A DNA stretch of 12,934 nt, taken from Selenomonas sp. Lineage in GTDB: Bacteria > Bacillota_C > Negativicutes > Selenomonadales > Selenomonadaceae. A program made the translations under genes and the position numbers. The notes beneath the pieces are model-generated. The model did no database searches. It worked only from the letters and a program-made list of their open reading frames with translations, and was not told where the DNA came from. The stretch spans positions 1-12,934 of the forward strand of contig NZ_JAILPX010000071.1 of assembly GCF_024699275.1 (NCBI RefSeq). The letters run 5' to 3'. Positions 7,860-12,634 of this stretch are shown here, one piece after another (position 1 is the stretch's first letter; each line of letters begins with the position of its first letter).

Positions 7860-9539
7860 ATGAATGGTTTAACATTGGTGGGGGTCGCCATGGCGGCGTT
7901 TGTGGCGGCCTATTTTCTCTATGGCAGGTGGCTGGTGAAAACCTGGGGCATTGACCCTGCGGCCAAGACGCCGGCAGTGGCGCTGGAGGATGGCGGCGAT
8001 TTTGCACCGGCTTCCCGGTTTACGGTCTTTGCCCATCAGTTTTCCTCCATTACAGGGGCCGGGCCTGTGACGGGGCCCATTATTGCGGCCATGTTTGGCT
8101 GGGCGCCGGCAATGCTCTGGCTGCTGGTGGGAGGCATTTTCTTTGGCGCCGTACAGGATTTCACGGCCCTTTATGCTTCGGTAAAGAATCAGGGCAAGAG
8201 CATGGGCATGCTGATTGAACAATATGTGGGCCGTACGGGCCGCCGCCTGTTCCTGCTGTTCTGTTGGCTGTTCACCCTGTTGGTACTGGCCGCTTTTGCC
8301 GATATTCTGGCCAATACCTTCAACGGCTTTGCCAAAGATGGATCGCTTAATGTACCGGGGGCGCAGGCGGCTTCCATTTCCATGCTCTACATCGTGGTGG
8401 CCATGGGCTTTGGTGTCTTTATCCGTAAGTTCCAGCCTTCGGGCCTGGTGAAATTCCTGGTGGCGGTGGTGCTGGTGGCAGCCATGTTTGCGGTGGGCAT
8501 GCAGTTCCCCCTGTATCTGGATGCTGCGGGCTGGCGCTATGTGACCTTTGGCTATTGCTTTATCGCTTCGGTTCTGCCCATGTGGCTCTTGATGGAACCC
8601 CGGGATTATCTGAGTTCTTTCCTGCTTTTGGGCATGGTTTTCGGCGGTGTAGTTGGCGTTCTGATGGCCAATCCCGTCATCAATATGCCGGCCTTTGTGG
8701 GCTTTACGGTCAAGGGGCAGTCTTTGTTTCCGATTCTCTTCATCACCATTGCCTGTGGTGCTGTTTCCGGCTTCCATAGCCTGGTGTCTTCGGGCACTTC
8801 CTCCAAGGCCGTTGCCAATGAAGCGGATATGCTTCCTGTAGGTTATGGAGCCATGCTGGTGGAATCCCTGCTAGGGGTGGTGGCGCTGGTTATCGCCTGC
8901 GCAGCTGCGTCCAATGGCGCCTTGCCCCAGGGCACACCCTTCCAGATCTTTGCTGGAGCCATTGGCGGTTTCTTCCAGATGTTTGGCCTGCCTGCGGCGG
9001 TTTCAGCCTGCATCATCACCATGTGCGTGTCGGCGCTGGCCATGACCACCATCGATTCCGTGGCCCGCATCGGCCGCATGTCCCTGCAGGAGTTGGTGGC
9101 TCCCGGTGAAGGGGAAAAGGCTGGTGGTCTGGTGAAGCTCCTGATGGATAAATATGCGTCCACGGCATTGACGCTGGTTCTGGCCTATGCTCTGTGCCTG
9201 GCTGGTTACATGAATATCTGGCCCCTCTTTGGTGCAGCCAATCAGCTGCTTTCGGCATTGGTACTGATTGCTCTGGCCTTGTTCCTGAAAACCACGGGCC
9301 GTCAGGGCTGGATGCTCTATATTCCCATGACCTTTATGTTCCTGGTGACCATGAGCGCACTGGTCATGAGTGTGGTGGGCATTGTCGGTAAACTGGCTAG
9401 CGGCGATTTTACCTTGATGGTGGATGGACTGCAGCTGGTACTGGCCTTGGCGCTTATGACATTGGCTGTACTGGTGGCCCGCCATTGTGGCAGCGGCCTG
9501 CTGAAAAAAGACAATCCTTCGGCAGCCGTAACGGAATAA
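7860..9539 (+). CDS. cstA: CstA-family carbon starvation protein (pyruvate/peptide carrier)
   Basis: A 559-residue integral membrane protein with about 14-16 hydrophobic segments. CstA and its relative BtsT have been characterised as pyruvate/proton symporters, and CstA was earlier linked to peptide uptake. The substrate here is inferred only from family. Conserved stretches seen include FAHQFSSITGAGPVTGPIIA (about residues 58-77), GGIFFGAVQDFTALYASVK, GAVSGFHSLVSSGTSSKAVA and LFGAANQLLSALVLIALALF. It is shorter than E. coli CstA (about 700), as in many Firmicutes. The SD GAAAGAAGG (7843-7851) is 8 nt from the ATG. It has its own promoter and stands alone between terminators, so it looks monocistronic. 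No clear terminator follows it. Confidence 0.92.
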   Translation: MNGLTLVGVAMAAFVAAYFLYGRWLVKTWGIDPAAKTPAVALEDGGDFAPASRFTVFAHQFSSITGAGPVTGPIIAAMFGWAPAMLWLLVGGIFFGAVQDFTALYASVKNQGKSMGMLIEQYVGRTGRRLFLLFCWLFTLLVLAAFADILANTFNGFAKDGSLNVPGAQAASISMLYIVVAMGFGVFIRKFQPSGLVKFLVAVVLVAAMFAVGMQFPLYLDAAGWRYVTFGYCFIASVLPMWLLMEPRDYLSSFLLLGMVFGGVVGVLMANPVINMPAFVGFTVKGQSLFPILFITIACGAVSGFHSLVSSGTSSKAVANEADMLPVGYGAMLVESLLGVVALVIACAAASNGALPQGTPFQIFAGAIGGFFQMFGLPAAVSACIITMCVSALAMTTIDSVARIGRMSLQELVAPGEGEKAGGLVKLLMDKYASTALTLVLAYALCLAGYMNIWPLFGAANQLLSALVLIALALFLKTTGRQGWMLYIPMTFMFLVTMSALVMSVVGIVGKLASGDFTLMVDGLQLVLALALMTLAVLVARHCGSGLLKKDNPSAAVTE

Positions 9540-9581
9540 GGCTATCGCGTTTTGGACACAGCGTGGGTAATCCTTTTTCCT

Positions 9582-9616
9582 TAGATTAAATTTTGGTTAA
9601 ATTTACGCCTAATCTA
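9582..9616. repeat. Inverted repeat TAGATTA/TAATCTA next to the -35 box of the small-protein gene
   Basis: TAGATTA (9582-9588) and TAATCTA (9610-9616) are perfect inverted 7-mers separated by 21 bp. The right arm touches the -35 TTTACA at 9617, a position suited to an operator. The region is AT-rich, so chance is not excluded. Confidence 0.3.
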
Positions 9617-9645
9617 TTTACAGCGGAAATATTTTAGGGTATATT
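9617..9645 (+). promoter_or_regulatory. Promoter of the small coiled-coil protein gene
   Basis: TTTACA (9617-9622, 5/6), a 17-bp spacer and TATATT (9640-9645, 5/6). The predicted start near 9652 leaves a leader of about 50 nt before the start codon. It is one of the best promoters in the window. Confidence 0.72.
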
Positions 9646-9700
9646 GATTGCGGGATATCCAAGATGTTCTTAAAAAGGATAGAGAAAGGAAGATTGCAGA

Positions 9701-10027
9701 GTGATGAATGTCCGTGGTATCGGTGCTTATACCCAGCAGCCTTATTATAAGAACGATCAGATTAATGGGCTTAAGGCGCAGGAAAGCAGCTACGAGGCAG
9801 AGTTATCCCAGTTGCAGGCCGGCGATGAAGAAAAGAATGCCAGTGCCCTGCAGGAAACGGAAAGCCGTTTAGCTTCCATTGAGAATCAGCTGGATGCACT
9901 GAAGCCGGTAACGGCCGTGAAGCTCAAACAGCATATGGCGCCACCGACCGATGAGGAAATGAATGCGCGTTTTGGTGAAGCCTATTCTGTGGAGCTGAGC
10001 AATTCTGTTCGCTTGATGGATAGATAA
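9701..10027 (+). CDS. Small coiled-coil protein of unknown function
   Basis: A 108-residue (or 107-residue) soluble protein I do not recognise. The N-terminus is Gly/Tyr/Gln-rich (NVRGIGAYTQQPYYKNDQ). A predicted coiled coil (about residues 22-67) is rich in Glu, Gln, Leu and Ala with heptad-like hydrophobics. The tail is short and less ordered, with PPTDEEMNARFGEAY. There is no signal peptide and no cysteine. The start is either GTG 9701 (10 nt after AGAAAGGA, 9683-9690) or ATG 9704. Codon use resembles the housekeeping genes, so it is probably native. It has its own strong promoter and is followed at once by a structured RNA/terminator, so it is monocistronic. The appearance suggests a structural or adaptor protein, which is a guess. 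Confidence 0.8.
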   Translation: MMNVRGIGAYTQQPYYKNDQINGLKAQESSYEAELSQLQAGDEEKNASALQETESRLASIENQLDALKPVTAVKLKQHMAPPTDEEMNARFGEAYSVELSNSVRLMDR

Positions 10028-10045
10028 GAAGACAATAACATACAC

Positions 10046-10142
10046 GGCTGTGTAGGAGCCATGCTGTTTCAACAGCACAAAATCGACGTGAAGGAAATGC
10101 GTAGGTATTTCCTCTCCTTAAAAGGAGACGTCGATTTTTTTT
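10046..10142 (+). ncRNA. Structured RNA or complex terminator with a three-way junction
   Basis: Three elements in order. (a) A small hairpin GGCT (10046-10049) / AGCC (10057-10060) with loop GTGTAGG. (b) A hairpin TGCTGT (10062-10067) / ACAGCA (10072-10077) with loop TTCA. (c) A perfect 11-bp stem AAAATCGACGT (10079-10089) / ACGTCGATTTT (10128-10138) enclosing two hairpins, GGAAAT/ATTTCC (10093-10098/10107-10112, loop GCGTAGGT) and CTCCTT/AAGGAG (10114-10119/10122-10127; the innermost pairs probably stay open). A run of eight T (10135-10142) follows. The least it can be is the terminator of the preceding gene. The branched fold and the shared G-Y-GTAGG loops hint at a small RNA or regulatory element. 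A weak promoter (TTGATG 10013-10018, 17 bp, TAACAT 10036-10041) could start it separately. Confidence 0.5.
10079..10142 (+). terminator. Terminator part of the three-way-junction element
   Basis: The perfect 11-bp outer stem (10079-10089/10128-10138) followed by a T8 tract should stop transcription from the small coiled-coil gene, whose TAA is 51 nt upstream. Unusually, the 'loop' is itself two hairpins. Confidence 0.7.
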
Positions 10143-10169
10143 ATGTTTGTATATAGGCGTGTGGAAAAT

Positions 10170-10322
10170 ATGAAAATGAAGAGATTAAAAATAATGGTAT
10201 GTTCTATGCTGGGAGCAAGTGTACTGGCTTTTCCCGTAATAGTTAGTGCTCAAACGACAGAAACGCTGGCAGAAATAGGACAGGTTTCTGCTAAGACCTA
10301 TGGACTACAAATCAACCGCTGA
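10170..10322 (+). pseudogene. Probable 5' remnant of a secreted-protein gene (signal peptide ORF, 50 aa)
   Basis: A 50-codon ORF starting ATG 10170. It has a positively charged N-region (MKMKRLKI), a hydrophobic core (MVCSMLGASVLAFPVIV) and a signal peptidase I-like VSA|Q site at about residues 25-28. Only about 23 residues of mature sequence follow (TTETLAEIGQVSAKTYGLQI) before TGA. The last six codons overlap the 3' end of the convergent flavoprotein gene (stop at 10305). A full signal peptide on so short a product, ending in another gene's tail, suggests that the rest of the coding region was lost by recombination. The SD is weak (GGAA at 10163-10166). A genuine small secreted peptide is the alternative. 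Confidence 0.5.
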
Positions 10323-10964
10323 TTCGATCAGGCTTTTACCAATAGTATGGGCTTTTTCACAAAGCTGCGGCCAGTTAGCCTCGCGATAGGCTTTTTTATC
10401 TGCCTCGGAAAACATGGAGGCTTCGTATTTCGAATAATCCTTGAATTGTACTGTATTATAGGCCATCAGCCGGCAAGGTTTCACCTTGAGGATGTTTTCA
10501 GAGCCCATATCGTACATCGCTAATTTGTCTTCCAAATGGAACTGCCGGGCCTGTTCTTCGGTGGCATTCATGGTATAGAAAAAGGCACTGGGCATGGTTT
10601 TGGGAAACACCGAGGAATTTTCCACAGTATAGAGATAATTGGAAAACAGGAATCGTTCTAAAAAGGCCACCATGCAGGCACTGAGATTCATGAAGTAAAT
10701 TGGCGAGCCAAAAATAATGGCATCTGCTTCCTTGAGCTGTGTCAAAATGGGGGAGAGCTCGTCTTTTATGGCACAAATACCATGTTCACGATCCTTTAAC
10801 TTGCAGGCAAAGCAACTGATGCAGCCTTTGAAATGCAGGGGATAAAGATGAATCAGTTCCGTTTCTGCACCAGCTGCTTCTGCTCCACGCATAGCCGCTT
10901 GCAGAAGCTGTGCCGTATTCCCATTGCGTCTGGGGCTTCCGTTGATTGCAAATAACTTTTTCAT
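10305..10964 (-). CDS. Flavodoxin-family NAD(P)H-dependent FMN reductase with cysteine cluster
   Basis: A 219-residue flavoprotein of the NADPH-dependent FMN reductase / iron-sulfur flavoprotein superfamily, probably a cytoplasmic oxidoreductase. The N-terminus KKLFAINGSPRRNGNTAQLL holds the FMN phosphate loop (residues 9-17). A cysteine motif C48-x2-C51-x2-C54-x9-C64 sits where iron-sulfur flavoproteins bind a cluster. ADAIIFGSPIYFMNLSACM is the second flavin-contact region. The electron acceptor is unknown. I chose ATG 10962-10964 because AAGGAG (complement of 10973-10978) is 8 nt upstream; the longer frame from a TTG at 10991 has no SD. It runs opposite to its neighbours, with lower GC than the left cluster. 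A perfect palindrome lies 58-71 nt upstream of the start. Confidence 0.87.
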   Translation of the reverse strand: MKKLFAINGSPRRNGNTAQLLQAAMRGAEAAGAETELIHLYPLHFKGCISCFACKLKDREHGICAIKDELSPILTQLKEADAIIFGSPIYFMNLSACMVAFLERFLFSNYLYTVENSSVFPKTMPSAFFYTMNATEEQARQFHLEDKLAMYDMGSENILKVKPCRLMAYNTVQFKDYSKYEASMFSEADKKAYREANWPQLCEKAHTIGKSLIESAVDL

Positions 10965-11021
10965 GCTAAACGCTCCTTGATTAATACACAATTATGCTTA
11001 TGTCCGCGTGTTCCTCTTCAC

Positions 11022-11035
11022 GCAAGTATACTTGC
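11022..11035. promoter_or_regulatory. Perfect 14-bp palindrome, candidate operator of the flavoprotein gene
   Basis: GCAAGTATACTTGC reads the same on both strands. It lies 58 nt upstream of the minus-strand flavoprotein start, where a -35 region would fall. Such sites fit dimeric winged-helix repressors (MarR or HxlR type), which often control flavin reductases. No such regulator gene is intact in the window. Confidence 0.5.
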
Positions 11036-11075
11036 CATTTTGTGACAGAGTGGAAATTTTCCTGCCTTTATCGTG

Positions 11076-11252
11076 ATGTTTATGGATGAAGGCTCTTTAC
11101 GCTATGAAATGACAACGTTGGGGTCGTATGTGAACATCCTTGAATTTGACATGGGACAGCGGTTTTACCGTTATTTAGATGAGTATTACGATAGGCAAAG
11201 GGCAAAAGTTGTGGAGCATATTCATGTGATGGTATTTATCCCCTTTAGATAA
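11076..11252 (+). CDS. Doubtful 58-aa ORF, possible gene remnant
   Basis: ATG 11076 to TAA 11252, 58 codons: an aromatic- and charge-rich product (for example FDMGQRFYRYLDEYYDRQRA), not recognised. The frame is open from 11046, just after an in-frame TGA. There is no SD before either ATG (11076 or 11082). The residue composition looks protein-like, so a fragment of a decayed gene is the likelier reading. It is followed 43 nt later by a terminator hairpin. Confidence 0.25.
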   Translation: MFMDEGSLRYEMTTLGSYVNILEFDMGQRFYRYLDEYYDRQRAKVVEHIHVMVFIPFR

Positions 11253-11261
11253 GCTAGACCA

Positions 11262-11282
11262 AGGTTGAATGGATGGCAACGA
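11262..11282 (+). repeat. 21-bp imperfect direct repeat, copy 1
   Basis: Consensus AGGTTGAWTGGATGGCWACG plus a final A; 19 of 21 positions are identical to copy 2 at 11376-11396. It contains the start of a mini-ORF (ATG 11273, MATIYCD, stop TGA ending at 11296) whose stop touches the hairpin that follows. Confidence 0.7.
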
Positions 11283-11295
11283 TATATTGTGATTG

Positions 11296-11332
11296 AGCAG
11301 ATGCTGTAAAGTAAGTCAGCATCTGCTTTTTC
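11296..11332 (+). terminator. Intrinsic terminator (perfect 11-bp stem, T5)
   Basis: AGCAGATGCTG (11296-11306) / CAGCATCTGCT (11317-11327) pair without mismatch over a 10-nt loop, followed by a T run to 11331. The first stem base is the last base of the preceding mini-ORF's TGA. It would stop plus-strand transcription entering from the left. Confidence 0.85.
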
Positions 11333-11375
11333 TATGCCTAAATGTAAATATAACAAAAGTAAGAAATTATCATGG

Positions 11376-11396
11376 AGGTTGATTGGATGGCTACGA
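11376..11396 (+). repeat. 21-bp imperfect direct repeat, copy 2
   Basis: Second copy, 114 bp downstream of copy 1, with two A/T differences. GGAGG (11374-11378) stands 8 nt before ATG 11387, which opens the mini-ORF MATSQYMDTFP (TAG ends at 11422). Both copies thus carry ATG-GCN-ACG behind an SD-like sequence. Confidence 0.7.
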
Positions 11397-11420
11397 GTCA
11401 ATATATGGATACATTTCCAT

Positions 11421-11459
11421 AGAAAAAAACCGGTAACAGATGGAGGTCTGTTACCGGTT
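11421..11459 (-). terminator. Perfect 13-bp hairpin with a minus-strand T tract
   Basis: AACCGGTAACAGA (11428-11440) / TCTGTTACCGGTT (11447-11459) form a flawless stem with loop TGGAGG. The seven A before it (11423-11429) become a T run on the minus strand, so it reads as a strong minus-strand terminator. No credible minus-strand gene lies to its right. It may instead be a DNA structure such as a cruciform or a transfer/replication site. Confidence 0.7.
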
Positions 11460-11465
11460 CTCACA

Positions 11466-11516
11466 GGGATTTTTGCAAAATCGAAATAGTATAAATATAT
11501 TTTAGCAAAAAATCCC
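11466..11516. repeat. Inverted repeat bracketing the promoter of the replication-type gene
   Basis: GGGATTTTTGC (11466-11476) and GCAAAAAATCCC (11505-11516) are inverted copies differing by one T. They flank a 28-nt AT-rich core, overlapping the -35 box on the left and the expected transcription start on the right. This is an operator-like layout, for example for autoregulation. Confidence 0.55.
11473..11501 (+). promoter_or_regulatory. Candidate promoter of the replication-type gene
   Basis: TTGCAA (11473-11478, 4/6), a 17-bp spacer and TATATT (11496-11501, 5/6). The expected start near 11508 gives a leader of about 75 nt. It is embedded in the inverted repeat 11466-11516. Confidence 0.55.
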
Positions 11517-11581
11517 TCGAAATGCACGAAAAATTTTTAATCCAATTTTAATGCCTAAGATTGGTGAAAGTAGAGGGAAAA

Positions 11582-12631
11582 ATGGATAAGGAAAAACGAG
11601 ATAAGCTAAAGACCTATGAAGGCAGCGTACTTGACCAAGGATATGGTGTGGTCGGTAAGCGTGTAATGAGAGATAGGTCAATAAAAATAGGTGCTAAAGG
11701 CCTATATTGTTATCTGTGTGTATATGGGCACGAGGTGTTTCCTAAGCGGGACACAATCTGCTATGACTTAGGTATTAGCCGGGATACATATAACAGCTAC
11801 CTTAAAGAGTTGGTTTCGCATGGATATGTGAGTGTCAGGCAACGCCGTGGGGAAGGCAATAAGTTCGCAGGCAATGTTTATACCATTAACATAAAGCTGT
11901 CGGAAGTGGCGGACGGAAGCGTAGAAAAGCCGCAGCGGAAAAATCCTGCCACGGCAGATGAAGACCAGATTGTACCGTGCAGTAAAATTTCGGCCACGGA
12001 AAAGTCGTGCACGGAAGAGCCGGGGACGGAAATTTCCGCCACGGGGAAAACGGCGGAAGCCCATACAGCGCAAGTGGTTTCAGCCAATGAAAATGGGGCT
12101 AATAATACAAGTTCCAACAATACAATTAACAATCAATATCATAAAACAACAACACCAACAGAAGATAATGGAGATGTTACTGTTGTAAAATCTGATTTTA
12201 GATCTGTTGGAGATTTGCTCCCATATACCTTGAAGAATGTTCAAGAGAAAAGTAAGCATGCAGCGATTGTAGTGGATGATGAAGTAAGAGCATTAATGGA
12301 TTTTGGGGCAAAGCAGGATATAGATAAAAAGTCTATGCTCTTGTTTATAAGCAAATATGGTAAGGAAGCCGTGAAAGTTCAACTTGCGAATCTCGAATTT
12401 GCAGAAAAAAGAAGTAGCATTGGCAATCCGGGAGGCTGGCTGAATTGTGCTCTGCAAAATGGTTATTCAAATCTTGCGACTGAAAAAGCTATGACAAAAC
12501 ATGAGGAGGCTGCACGAAAGCAGGAAGCTATTAGGCGAATTCTGGAGGAAGAAGCAAATAAAGAAGTTCCACCGCCTGATGAAAACAATATATTTTATCA
12601 GATGTATAAGAATCGCAGAGCGGAGGGATGA
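11582..12631 (+). CDS. Winged-helix protein, probable plasmid/phage-type replication initiator
   Basis: A 349-residue protein. The N-terminal domain (about 20-102) is a winged helix of the type found in replication initiators and replisome organisers: GYGVVGKRVMRD, then IGAKGLYCYLCVYG, FPKRDTICYDLGISRDTYNS (recognition region) and LKELVSHGYVSVRQRR. A long low-complexity linker (about 105-205) has T-E-x-x-x pentads, then an Asn/Thr-rich stretch. The C-terminal domain (about 210-300) ends in NPGGWLNCAL (282-291), a motif I associate with replication proteins of mobile elements. The tail is charged and coiled-coil-like. I chose ATG 11582 because AGAGGG (11572-11577) lies 4 nt before it; TTG 11561 and GTG 11564 lack an SD. 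Codon use and GC differ from the left cluster, so it is probably acquired. A transcription regulator is the alternative. Confidence 0.72.
   Translation: MDKEKRDKLKTYEGSVLDQGYGVVGKRVMRDRSIKIGAKGLYCYLCVYGHEVFPKRDTICYDLGISRDTYNSYLKELVSHGYVSVRQRRGEGNKFAGNVYTINIKLSEVADGSVEKPQRKNPATADEDQIVPCSKISATEKSCTEEPGTEISATGKTAEAHTAQVVSANENGANNTSSNNTINNQYHKTTTPTEDNGDVTVVKSDFRSVGDLLPYTLKNVQEKSKHAAIVVDDEVRALMDFGAKQDIDKKSMLLFISKYGKEAVKVQLANLEFAEKRSSIGNPGGWLNCALQNGYSNLATEKAMTKHEEAARKQEAIRRILEEEANKEVPPPDENNIFYQMYKNRRAEG
11982..12056 (+). repeat. Phased 15-bp repeats inside the initiator gene (iteron-like)
   Basis: Units begin at 11982, 11997, 12012, 12027 and 12042. Most open with CGGAA or CGGGG and two end in GCCA. 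AAATTTCGGCCACGG (11985-11999) and AAATTTCCGCCACGG (12030-12044) match at 14 of 15 positions, 45 bp apart. They encode the pentads TEKSC, TEEPG, TEISA and TGKTA. An AT-rich tract (about 12088-12150) follows. They could be iterons of an origin inside the gene, or simply a repetitive protein linker. Confidence 0.45.
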
Positions 12632-12634
12632 ATC

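Larger units (their letters stand above)
11253..11581. other. 329-nt region without a convincing gene, rich in repeats, upstream of the replication-type gene
   Basis: AT-rich. In order it holds: repeat copy 1 with a 7-codon mini-ORF (11273-11296), a plus-strand terminator (11296-11332), repeat copy 2 with an 11-codon mini-ORF (11387-11422), a 13-bp hairpin with a minus-strand T tract (11421-11459), an inverted repeat bracketing a promoter (11466-11516), and a mini-ORF overlapping the next start (11551-11589). No ORF longer than 60 codons here has an SD. Confidence 0.6.

Noticed and set aside
7869..8777. Minus-strand ORF of 302 codons opposite the cstA-like gene
   Set aside because: It shadows a clear membrane-protein gene; the composition is His/Gln-rich and no start signal is visible.
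10079..10142. Purine riboswitch or hammerhead ribozyme, because of the three-way junction
   Set aside because: The conserved core sequences of neither class (for example CTGATGA...GAAA for hammerhead) are present.
11052..11062. GGAAATTTTCC near-palindrome
   Set aside because: Short and AT-centred in an AT-rich spacer; likely chance.
11222..11527. Minus-strand ORF of 101 codons in the repeat-rich region
   Set aside because: It runs through both perfect hairpins and the inverted repeat, has no SD, and its residue order looks random.
11982..12056. CRISPR array
   Set aside because: Units are 15 bp, contiguous without spacers, in frame with a coding sequence, and there are no cas genes.
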